From Hymenochaete sp. R1 (lineage: Eukaryota; Basidiomycota; Agaricomycetes; Hymenochaetales; Hymenochaetaceae), in contig JAFREE010000031.1 in NCBI GenBank assembly GCA_019400425.1, positions 1 through 64,000 on the forward strand: a DNA stretch of 64,000 nt, given 5' to 3'. This document shows, piece after piece, positions 18,296 to 29,274 of this stretch. Both the position numbers and the translations under genes were made by a program. How positions within the stretch are numbered: the stretch's first letter is position 1; each line of letters opens with the position of its first letter. The notes below the pieces were generated by a model that did no database searches, had not been told where the DNA came from, and worked only from the letters and a program-made list of their open reading frames with translations.

Positions 18296-21200
18296 CTATT
18301 GGGAACTCGTATTATGCACCTTTTCCCAATCGGTTCCGTATATAAGATTGTCCCAGAGAATTCGAATAGGCTGATCCTCCTCCCTCGCGGAAATACGGAA
18401 AAGGCTCGTGTCCTGCACCAGAGCGCGATAGTGGCGCGGAACCCAAAGTAACAGTTCACCTTTCGCCGTTTTAATCCACCCGTCCGGCTCCGAAATGTTC
18501 ATTGGGACCTTTTCAGAGCCCACTGTCAAGACCTCGCATCCGCATGAGTTTACTTCTGGTTCCCGTAAGAGACTTTGCGTCTCCCACACGCGTAATGTAT
18601 GATCATCCGATCCTGATACTATGCGAGACTCGTCGTGTGAGACGTCGATGCAATCAACATCATTCGTATGACCTATCAAAGGCTGGCCGACGGGCTTCCC
18701 AGACTGAGGGTTCCAGACGCGGATTGTGTCATCATACGATCCAGTAATAAGGGTGCCGTCGCTAAGATATTTCATGCTCGTGATCTCCCCAGAATGTCCT
18801 TCCAAGGGACTGCAAGCAGGAAGTTTCGTATCCAAGTTCCAAACGTGCACCATCCGATCGTACCCTATGGCAGCGATTTGCTTCTCGTCTTTGGATATAG
18901 CAACGTCTTGGACTGAGAATTCCACATCCATGAGAACTGACGTTTCCCCAGAGCGAGTGTCGCATATCCCAATTGTGCTGTCGCTGCCATTACAGCTGCC
19001 ATACGCAAAACGATGACCGGTATGGAAGAACGCAATATAGCTGATATTTTCATTGCCATTTGTCAGGGCATTTTCTATGGGCTGCTTCAATTTGACGTCC
19101 CATAAATGTAAGGAGCCATTAGTAGAAACTGTCGCCAGAACATCGCCTGCTGGAGAAAATTTGCCCTTATAAACGTGCGCAGCATGTGCATGTGAGATTT
19201 CCTTTTCGCAATTGCCACTCAGCACGTCCCACATTCGGACCTTCCCATCCCATCCACCAGTGGCAAGACATTTCCCATCTGGAGAAAACGCCACAAAAGA
19301 CGTGGGACATGGGTGTCGCAAAACAGTATGTTGCACGTCATCTCGAGGGAGTTCGGTAGCATCGATACCTTCTTCTCCGGGGCTATGCTGGCCGCAAGCA
19401 AATCGTCCAAAAGTAGACTTGACCTTATGTTTGAAAGATTTCCAAGTAGCTTTCTTGTCGGTAAATGCACTCGAGGTAGGACTGAACGAGACTGGCGCGC
19501 CTGTTTCTGCGTCCCAAATTCGAACTGAATGGTCGTATGATGCGGACGCAATGTTTGACCCAACTGGAGAGTATGCAACAGAAAATACACGACCTGTGTG
19601 ACCTCCTACCATCTCCCTATGAAGTAATTGTTCCTCTTCAAAGGCAATGACAGTTATCTCAAACTCGGACGCGCAAATGATCTGCGTTCCATCGAAAGAG
19701 AAAGCAGCATAGGGCCTCTCCATATCAAACTTCAGTAACTGGTGTCGTGACTCTGCATCCCATACGCAAACCGACGACCACGAACCGGACACAATATACC
19801 TGCCATCTGACGAGAATGCGATCTTCCGAACCTCATAGTCGACGTTTATAGGACTGCCAACTGAACAACGATTTTCTGAATCCCAAAAACGCAAAGTTTT
19901 ATCGGATGATGAGGAAACAAAAGTTGACTTTGATTCGGCAGGTGAGAACGCAACAGCGTGGATTATTCCGGCATGCTCGATTAGGCAAGTACTTTCGCCG
20001 GAGTGTATATTCCATACGCGAATCGTTTCATCGTTAGAGCCCGAAACGAGTTGCTTTGAATTGGACGAAAAGGCGATAGAGCTGACGTCCTCTGAGTGCC
20101 CTGTTAGAACTTTATAGCATTTGAAGTCTGACGTATGCATATCCCATAGCCGAATCGAGGCATCGATGGAAGCAGATGCGAGATACCTTCCGTTGGGTGA
20201 AAATGAAAGGCAAAGCACACCCTCGCTGTGGCCCGTTAGGGGGTTTCCACGCTGATGGTAGCTCTCAGTATCCCATATAAGTATCTGGCCTTCGTCGCGC
20301 GACCCAGATGCAATCAACTCTCCGCTTGGAGAAAAAGTGAGAGCAGTGAGCCAGCTGTCATGGGCCTTGATTTGGTCTTCCCAGAGACCCGTCTGAGCGT
20401 CCCAAAATCTGATATAGCCATCGACCGATCCTGTAGCGAAAATCGTTCCGAGGGGAGAAATTGCCATAGCGACTAAGTATTCGATCCAGTTTATCTGATG
20501 AAGTACATGCGATCCATCGTCGATAGACCTTGATAATACATGTTGATGCTGGAAGCTGTTTCGCCAGTTGTCCCATAATTTAGAAGTGGTTGCAAGCCAT
20601 GGAAGGGTCGAGATATAAAGATGGGGTGTGCTGTCAGAGATCGGAATGAAGAATGTATCCAAAAATCGACGTAGATGAACCGCAGCTTCAAATGTCTTCG
20701 TGGATCGGTCCTTAAACCGGCAAAATACGAGTAAGAACTTGCCCAATATGAAAAAAAAATGCGCACTTTATTAATCGCCCCAGACCAATGAAGCATATCT
20801 CTAGCCGTGTAAAGCCGTTTGATGAGACTCATTATCTCAAGCCAATACAGTGATTTGCTAGAACAAAGAAGGTCCTCCACCATATTATGTATGGTGGCAG
20901 TAACTTCCTGTCGGTTAGTCAAAAGCGCTCTTTGGAGGTGACTAAGCCAATATAGCGAGCTATATCTTAGTTCAATGGAAATGAATTTCTCGATTCGGTT
21001 TCCGAGGTCCTCAACTTCCGTGTTCGAAAGGTAGGCCGATTCTAGCTTGCAGATATTGAACGCCAGACCTGACGGTGCCTTTGTCTGTCTCGCACCATTT
21101 CGAGTTCCGTTCTTCATGATCTCGAAGCAGCCCTCAACCATGGCCATCTGTAAATGCCCCGGATCCAACCAATAGCCCTCGCTCCGCGATTCGGAGGCAG

Positions 21201-23726
21201 CAAAGTCGAGGACGGAAATATGGCAGACGCTGACGAGATCGTCATTATTTACGAGTAAAATGGCGAGCAGTTTGTTGAGAATGGTTCTGAACTCGGAAGA
21301 GGAACCGGTGAGTTTTGCAGGTAAAAAGGCATGAAGCGCATTGACTGTTAGGAGGTCGTTCTCGGATGTCACCAGCAGTAGCCCGAGAATATATCGAACC
21401 ACTTCTTTGCCTTGGTCTGTTTCCCACGCACTGTCCAACACAACACGATAGATATCATCGAGCGCTGACTCTGCTTCACCTGCCGTATCGGATTCAAGCA
21501 CCTTGTTGAGAGCTTCCTTCTTTCCAAACTCTCGTTTCGCTATGAAGTCCACGACCGTACGCATCCAAATGAAAAGACCCTGCGACTTCTCGATAAGCTT
21601 GACCTTGTGATGCTCCTCGATGTAGCCTTGCAGGTCCTTCAATTTTCCACTCGGCGAGAGTTCGTGCTCGAGCAATTTTTGGATATCTGCCTTTGCATCG
21701 TCATCGAGTAGATCATGATTATGCATTAATTGATGAAGGCCGGAGAAACTCTCCCCGATACCCGGAACATCTCGGCTTGTGACCAGAATGAGAAGCCATG
21801 GAGCTAGATGAACCAAACATGAAAGCAGGCGAGCCACTTCACCACGATCATCACATTCGTCGAGCGCATCAACCACGAAGAGAAGGGGCGACGAAACAGC
21901 AAGAGGTTCCATCTGCTTCAATGATTTCTCGATGAGTTGTTCAAATTGAACTTCCAGCTTGAGGTTGACGAATGCGTTTTTGCTTTGTAGCACAGTCTGA
22001 AGGGCTGATTTGAACGGTGGGTTGGAATCTGCCAGTTGAGATGCGATCGACCAAATCAGGCGAATGGGTTTTCTCCGCTCATCATCATCTCTTTTGCAGA
22101 AGAAAGATCCAGCCAATCGGCCCGCACCATCCACTTGCTTTGATATTGTAGCAGCAATGACACTTTTACCGCATCCTGCAGCACCATGGATCCAAAACAG
22201 CCTTGACGACGGGGAATCTTCGGACGCCCATGATGAAATATGCTTCAAAACGGATGTCCTCGTACCATCCAAGCATTGCAGATTTCCTTGGTAAAAGCTA
22301 CCTGACGGAGGGGTCAGTCTTGCCAGAGGGTCACCGCTTTGATGAAGCTCCTGACGCAACATGGTCACATTGGAGTTGGCCGTGTTAGATAAATCTATAA
22401 CTTTATCTAACTTCTTGTTTCCGTCTCTGACTCCTATTTGAATTTCGTTCAAGAAAGCGTCCACGATGAGGCCTTTATGACGAGCCAATCTCTTTTGCAG
22501 AGCAGATAGTGCATTATTCTTCGGAGAGACGAGTTCCTTTCCAACAATATCTGAATTTATCGTAAGCGATATCGTTAAAACTTGACACACAGCGAGACTT
22601 ACGAGATGTTTTTTGCGAATAATATTTGTGAAACTCCTCGGACGCTTTGATGATGCACTCGATGAGCTTGTTCAACTCCCTTCGGACCTGTTTGGTCTCG
22701 AAATTCTTCTTCGCTTGGCGCGCTTCCTCTAAGTCGTCGGCTAGGTCTATGAGCATATCTCGTACTTCCTTGTACGCGTCGGCAATCTTGTCCATTCTCT
22801 GGTACAATATTGGGTTAGAGGAAAATTTAGAATATGCGGAAGAGGTCATACCTTGTAAACAGAGTTGACAATGGCAACTACGGCCTTTGCCGTCACATTC
22901 AACTTGACAGGACAAAGCATCAGTACATTTATGATACTGTAAATAACGGACGAAACACCTCAGACACAGTTACTGCTATGTCCATGAATAAGCTCATGCA
23001 TTTCATACCCCCTTCAAGACGATCCATTGTATCTTTTTTGGCTTCCATCGCATGCATCGCTTGTTGATGTCGATATTCGGCCACCGATATTCCCTGAGCC
23101 ATCTGTCAGCCGCTTATGTATCTCAAGCAACGAATTGACCCACCGAAACCCTTTCCCCGAAAGAGATATTCAATGTAAGCCCATCGTCTAAATCTTCCTT
23201 AAAGATTAAGGAAGACCAATATCAATGAACAGATCCTGAGCTCACAATCACGCTCTGAAGACTCAAAGTCCCGCGCATCATTCTTCATCACATCTACGAC
23301 CATCTGATATTCTTTTTGTGTCGACCAGGGCTGTGTGCGCGTGTGAGAACCAGTTTCTAACAAGAGTTGGCCTGGTAATGCTTGACTGACCGTGTGTCCT
23401 AACCATCCAGTATCCAGACGAGTGATGCGAACCGTGATAGATGATGATTCCAAGTTGAAATAGCTATTGAAGAGGTCTATTGATTGTTTGGAATAGTTGA
23501 ACAAGATGACTTACGTCTTGAATCCTGTCTCCTCATCATTCGACAACTCGACAAGCTCTTTGGCGCCCGTCCCGTGCTCCAACATCACGAGAAACTTGGT
23601 TTTTGGATCTTGCGATACGACTTTGAGATGCGTGACCTCGATGAATCTATAAGCAATAAGAATAAGTGCGCGACAAGCAGTGGAATAACCTCACCGATAT
23701 GTCTCATCGTCGTCTGAGGTGGCCAT
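18296..23726 (-). CDS. NLR-A: complete NACHT-WD40 protein with beta-rich and helical N-terminal domains, 1670 aa
   Basis: Nine exons on the minus strand: 23726-23695, 23646-23515, 23463-23246, 23193-23144, 23093-22959, 22902-22852, 22798-22603, 22550-20767 and 20710-18296 (5013 nt). Residues 1-150 form a beta-rich, possibly C2-like domain (RFIEVTHLKVVSQDPKTKFL). A helical region follows (LNVTAKAVVAIVNSVYK, VRRELNKLIECIIKASEEF), reminiscent of the four-helix bundles of fungal NLRs. The NACHT domain has Walker A GAAGCGKS (about 394-401) and Walker B LLFVVDALDECDD. From about residue 867 come PISDSTPHLYISTLPWLA, two WD40 propellers split by a basic linker (ATWKSFKHKVKSTF), and the C-terminal module (CGCEVLT, DGWIKT, LLLWVP). 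Such STAND proteins are linked to non-self recognition and cell death in fungi. The ligand and the effector function of the N-terminus are unknown. Confidence 0.88.
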
Positions 23727-24914
23727 AATGATGAAAGCGCAAAGGGGACCGGGGGCAAGAGCCTGCTCCGAACCATGATACAATACAGTCTGTGAGAATT
23801 ACGGACCAAGTTCGTCGTGCTTTCATGGAAGTTTGTATGATCCGTAGTACTCGAAGCGCTGGTTGGTGACTTAAAAGGCCCAAGACGCAAAAGTTCGAAG
23901 AAGTGAATACAAGCAAGCCCCAACCGCGTCCCTAAGATTGAGCCATCAATATTTGTCCTCGACTTGCATATTGAATCGGAAAAGGTATCACAACTTCTTT
24001 CATAATAACTTGTTTGGCGACCGTGCTATTGAACTTCGAGTTTGTCTTGTTGAATGGTGTTCAACTGCAAGTCCCGAAGTCACGGTGGAAACCAGTCCCG
24101 TGAAGCTGACTAAGCAGACTGCGCGCTACGTCGGACGCATGCTACCGGTCTATTTTTAATGTTAAGCTGACCAAAGGATAGGATTGAACAAGGAAGTTGA
24201 TGCTGGTCAGCCACAATCAAGAGAAGAAAAGCAAAGTAAAAACGGAAGGGGCTGGATCATTTATCACCAGACACTAGATACAACAAACTAAGGCTCGTGT
24301 CTTATCGTGCACACATGATTTGAACATAATTCCTCAAGCCGGATTGCCGTTATAAAGAATAGCGACGCGCAAAAAAAAAAACTTTTCACAGGAATTCAAA
24401 AGACGTCATCTGATGGAGCCAGCGAAACAGGAGAGTTAGGACAGTTAGGACTAACGTTTGAGTAAAAAGTGCCAGCGCAAAGGGAATCAATTAAAATCGG
24501 CTCCTCGAGTCTTCTTGGGTAGCGACCCAGAGAAATTTTATGAGTTTACGGCTATATCACCACAATACTAACGAACAGCAATGACATCCGGCACCCATAC
24601 GCCCTTTCTGATTCAGTGTCTGCAGATCCGACTTATCCAAAAATAAAGGATCACATTAGACACATTCAGCAGGCGCCCACATCCTGAAACACGTCCGGTT
24701 GTGCCTCCTCGCAACCTTGCTACCGCCGCCAATAGAATTTCAAAAGCAGGTGTTCGGGTTGACTCTGTGGACTGGATGAAAACAAAAGAGAAAATAAATC
24801 CCACCCCCTATGGCTTGAACGACAAGGCATGGCGTGGATAAGCGATACTGCGACCGTCTGGTAGGAAGTCATGTCAGGCTTTTCTACAATATTTCGACTT
24901 CAAGGAGTTTACCC
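23727..24914. other. Intergenic, NLR-A promoter and decayed sequence
   Basis: About 1.2 kb upstream of NLR-A without a supportable gene. On the plus strand near 24550-24710 there is a short protein-like open stretch (containing ADPTYPKIKDHIRHIQQAP) bounded by stops. I do not recognise it, and it may be a remnant of a lost gene. Confidence 0.5.
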
Positions 24915-25045
24915 ACTCAAGATCCCAGATCTTCTTATCTTTGTCATTCCGAGTCTCCGAACATCCTTTCACCACCCAGAGACCTCAGCCATATTTCTTC
25001 AGCATCTCCGGGTCCACCACCACAAACAGTCCCGAGGGCGGTTAC
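24915..25045 (-). pseudogene. Decayed fragment of the CS-domain gene at 26513-28540
   Basis: On the minus strand this segment reads PSGLFVVVDPEMLKKYG, then a stop, then ETRNDKDK. This matches the intact gene's PSGPFEAVDPEMEKKYN and KIRNDKDE near 27380-27500 in order and spacing. It carries a stop codon and lacks the rest of the gene. It is therefore a partial duplicate in decay, on the same strand as its parent about 2.4 kb away. Confidence 0.7.
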
Positions 25046-25498
25046 GTGGTCTTTTGTTATGGAACCTTAGAGGGGTCAAGGTCTGCCTATGTACTTTATT
25101 TGGCTCTTGACTTATCATTGGCACATGTTCGGAAAACTAATGGAGTAGAAAGGTCAGAATCGAGCAACGATATTATCGCACGGCAGGCGCACCATGACCA
25201 GTGACATTTCTCCTCGAGCTCACCACCCTATACAACGGTACCGGAAGCCAGGAAGTGTCTATACAAGCAGCTTTGTAGCTGAAAGTAGCGATTTTTATAC
25301 TCCTAACAGTTTCATTAAGAAGTGAAAGGCGGCATGACAGAAAAGGGCAGAGCGGTGAGATACATGGGCGAAATATCGAGAATCAATCGAACACACCTCG
25401 GTCTGAGTCTTTCTTCATCAGAGGCCCTGGCTTCTTTCATTTCAAATTCGTCTTTTTCTTCTAAGTCACTTCAATGTTTGCACATTATCTTCAGGCTT

Positions 25499-25730
25499 TC
25501 AGTTCAAACACTGAACCCGAACCGAGCTTCTCGACCGTGGAAATATGATCCGCTCTGATGATAAAATCTGCCGTGAGTCGGGCGTAGAGCAATGATCACG
25601 GTATTGGATCAACATATAGGGTATACGTTTGAACTCGATAAGTGCAGCTGCAGGCGATTTGTTGACAACAAAGTTCGGTGCCGCGTACGATGAAGCCATC
25701 CGGGTGCTCGACTTCCTCACTAAGAACCGT
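25499..25730 (-). pseudogene. Decayed fragment of the sulfite oxidase gene (exon 1, intron 1, start of exon 2)
   Basis: The minus strand reads EVEHPDGFIVRGTEL where the intact gene at 16467-17838 has EVEHPEDLIVRGAKP. It then shifts frame and reads AALIEFKRIPY against the parent's TALVEFKYTPE. Near 25499-25515 the bases CAGTGTTTGAACTGAA match the beginning of parental exon 2. Frameshifts and the missing remainder show it is not functional. Weak similarity may continue into the parental upstream region (to about 25860). The copy and its parent are separated by the 5.4-kb NLR-A gene. Confidence 0.75.
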
Positions 25731-26512
25731 TGCGATTTAGCAATTCGCAGTTTGTGGGTCATAAATTGGCATGAGTCTGCCGGCCTGAAGGTGTACGCAG
25801 GTATTTGGGGTGAGGTGTTGAGAGGTTGAGGGTTAAATGATGCGAAGTGGTCAATGGAGGGTCAATGGAGGGTATGCGAAATCTGACGAACGGCTCATTC
25901 TTGTTGCAAACTCGGTGGCACGTAATGATTGACCATCCCCGCGTACCAGTCCCGCTCCGAGTCGTGGAGGGCAATCGAGTTGTCAGAGTGGACCCGGGTG
26001 TCTGGAAGTGAGCAAAGATGATGACCGTTTGCCTCAACCACGAGGAAGTCGGAAGCGGCCGTCCCTGTGTCACTTCCCGCGCGTACATGTACAGATTTGT
26101 ATAAAACCCTGAAGCAAGAGGCAATCATTATGTTTTTCCTTGCATTTATAAGTAAGGAACGCAAACCAGATAGTTATAGAGCTTATGTGCTCTTGATTTC
26201 TCACTTCATAAGTTCAGGACGTAAATGCTACATATAATCATAAGTCTGTCCCGCCACAAAAGCGCCGTGCAAAATGACATATCAGAAATGATTTTTTGAA
26301 GATCCTTCTCTCACAAGGCGTCCTGAAACATTCGCGCAGTAAGAAGAACGTTTTTATCCTAAAGTACTTGTACAAATAAAGCGACGTCTATGAAAGAAAA
26401 GCGTAACCCATCCAAACGAACCGAGCGAGCAAAGCGAGTCCGATGAGAAGGCGGGCGTCCTATCCTGTCGTCCAACCTCCACCTCCAAAACAGAACGCCC
26501 AATGTTCCGACT
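25731..26512. other. Intergenic, no supportable gene
   Basis: The left part may extend the sulfite oxidase duplicate into former promoter sequence. A small direct repeat (GGTCAATGGAG twice) lies near 25850-25872. The right part is probably the 3' flank of the CS-domain gene. Nothing else recognised. Confidence 0.45.
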
Positions 26513-28540
26513 CTAATAATTGTTCCTTCTCCAACTGTTGAACCCAATCGCACCCAGCACGCTCGCAACCAACAACGCTGTCCCAGCCCCAACAAGCCAC
26601 CACGTATCATCATCCTCATCCAACCCATTCCCACCACCATCCCTCTCTTTTTTACCTTTTCCAAACAGCATCTCCGATGCCTCCTGCCTCCGTCTTCGCC
26701 TTCCGTGACTACCCCGGATTGTTTCAGGCGACTCAGGCGGCTTCAGGGTTCCGTCACCAGAGCCATCATCGACGTACAACGATGGCATCTGCAGCTCATG
26801 CTCCTTTCCTATGATATTAGTAGTGGCCCCGGAAGCTGACCGCCTTCCATCATCCACGCCCCTCAGGTCCGTCTCCTCCGGCAAGTACGGGATCGTTCCA
26901 GCCGCATCCAGAGCAGGCGCTAGCGTCCTCGCCCTCTCGAAATATGTCCTTGCACATGCCCGATCGCGTTTCCATGCTGCCGTACTGCTTTCTCGTCTTC
27001 GTGCGGCAGCTGTGGAAGGCGACGGGGTTGGAGGCGGTTCGGCACGTCGGATAGATGCGAGGGGCGAGTAGGCTGCTGCGAGGAGTTTGGAAGCGATACC
27101 GTCTAGATGAGCAACGCCGGCTTCGAGGAAGAGTTGTGCGAGACCTTGTGGGCCGCCGAGGGAACGTACGTAGTATTCGATAGTGCCTCGATGCGGAGGT
27201 GGTGGTGGAGTTGAAGAAGGGCAAAGGGACGAAGGTAAAACGGTCGTTACGGGCGTGAAGTGAGCAACAAGACGCATAGCTGCAAAAGGAGTGTGTAGAA
27301 GATGCCACGATCGACTGGACTATATTCAGTTCTATTTATTTGAGACTAATAAAAGTATGACTTACACAAAGTATTCAAACGCCTCATCTTTGTCGTTTCG
27401 AATTTTTAAACACTCCTCTCCCATCAGCCCAAGAGTTGTCGGGTCGCAATTGTACTTTTTCTCCATCTCCGGGTCTACCGCCTCAAACGGCCCAGACGGA
27501 TGAGGCGAATACATTTCCGGCACTGGCCCGTCGATGATCCGTGGCCAGTACGTCGGTTTGTCTTTCACGAGGATGATCGTAAGCAGTTTTGCGGGGCGTA
27601 CAGGGCGCAACGAGTCGAGTGAGGAAAGTGAAGACTCCATCGAGTTGATGTTCGTCTGCGGCGAAGCCGGATACGAACCAGCCGACGATACAATTGCACG
27701 ATGAGGAAAGGCCGGTACCGTCGTAGCGCTCATGCTCGTGTTCACCTGCAAACGGTCCTGGTGAAGATGATCCCGAGGCAGTTGGACAGGTGAAGACGAG
27801 GACGATCCTGACGTCGCGTCTGAGTCATTATCTGAGACCTGTGCGCTATCCAACGATGCAGCGAACGAGCTTGATATCTCTGGGTCCGACACGTATGCAT
27901 AAGAGGATTGCGTAGAGACTGTAGATGCTGTTGAGGTGGTTCGTCGACGAGGGTTATCAGTTGGCTCGAAGTTCCAATGTGTTGCGTCTTTGTTCACCGA
28001 GTCGTATATCTTTCCCTACAAGTTACAGAGTATCGGAATGGACATTACGCCTTCAGAAACAACGTGACAGCTGCGCAGCAGACTCACCTTCAGCAAAGGC
28101 ATCTGCCCTCTTAAACCCGCCACCAAGTACGGCGGCTCCAACACAATCTAAGCACACACATGCACACATCTTCACTAAGCCCCACTAGAACCTCTACAAG
28201 TAAAAGCAAGCTCAGCTCACCTCCAGGTCATCCAATATCGTCTCATGTGGCACAAATATGTTTATCGTAGCCTACAAACACAAAACACAAGGGTCAGCAC
28301 ACAAACGAGAAACGTGGACATGGATGAGTTGGAGCCCTGCGAACGCAAGGGCTATCACCTCAATCCAGCCCCAACCCTGAGCATACCTGGTCGAGCGACT
28401 GCCAAGTTCACACCCCCATCCCAATTCCAAGAAATATACCATGTGTGTCGCAATGTCAACATCTTCCTATCCGACGCCTAAGACACACACGTACGCACCT
28501 GGTGCCATGAGAAAGCGCCTACGTGTCTATCGTCGTCCAT
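26513..28540 (-). CDS. CS-domain (p23-like) protein with C-terminal membrane anchor, 535 aa
   Basis: Five exons on the minus strand: 28540-28499, 28271-28221, 28147-28088, 28015-27368 and 27319-26513 (1608 nt). The N-terminus has a CS/p23-like pattern: GAFSWHQATINIFVPHETIL, VLEPPYLVAGLRGQMPLLKG, YDSVNKDATHWNFE. The fold then appears interrupted by a Ser/Thr-rich stretch of about 115 residues before the expected last strand, AKLLTIILVKDKPTYWPRII. A helical middle part (IEYYVRSLGGPQGLAQLFLE) and a second disordered stretch follow. It ends with one hydrophobic segment (WWLVGAGTALLVASVLGAIG) and a short basic tail, typical of a tail-anchored membrane protein. CS domains usually bind Hsp90 or act as small chaperones, so a membrane-bound co-chaperone is a reasonable inference. 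I do not recognise a named orthologue. Confidence 0.8.
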
Positions 28541-29274
28541 TTTTCGTGAATCGTAATCCGTTGAGTCGTGAGTGAAGGAGGGTGGAAGAAAAAGGAGAAA
28601 GGGCGGACTGGTGCGCAGCTTCGAGCGTTATGGGTTACGTGCAGCGCCTATTGCTTATTACGAGTCGCGCGGCACGGCACTTCAGCACGAGGTCGCCGCT
28701 TTCTCTCATCTCATGGCTCTCTTATTACTTCCGTTCGCTATTGTATAACTATAAATTCAGCTCCAAATTCCGATTTTATTGGAATAAAGTAATCAAGCCA
28801 TAGAGCCTGGGGATATCGAGAGAGATAAGGGAAACGTCTATGCGATAATCTTATGAACAACAAAGGAGGATAGAGATCGAAAGAGAGGGGAAAAGAAAAC
28901 ATAAGTGAGGAGGCGCTTTGTTAGCGCCAATACATAATTGTCGAACGAACAGGATAATTGATATTCAAAAAGCAAAACTCGAAACTCAGAAAAAGATTCC
29001 ATCAACAAGTAAATGGCAGGGGGTGAGGGTTTGGAGTTGGGGGTAGTAAAAGGGGAGGTAAGAATACATATACAGGTTTATCTTGAGCCCAAAGCGATCG
29101 AATAAGAATTCAAAGTCCGTGACATACTCAGTGAATCATTAAAAAAAGAAAGAGCTGAAGGAGGCGTAAATCATTAACCTATCGTGAACGTTTCGTACTC
29201 TTCAGTGATAAAGCGGTATAAAAGAGCGAGGAAGAAGCAGAGAAAGACGAGAGAGATAAGTTCTCAAAGGGATG
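28541..29274. other. Intergenic, CS-gene promoter and transcription-factor 3' flank
   Basis: A 734-bp spacer between two minus-strand genes. The right part (about 28790-29270) is purine-rich on the plus strand and probably holds the 3' UTR of the transcription factor. No gene or RNA recognised. Confidence 0.5.

Noticed and set aside
24550..24710. Protein-like stretch with PTYPKIKDHIRHIQQAP
   Set aside because: Bounded by stops within about 50 codons and not recognised. Could be a remnant but cannot be assigned to any gene.
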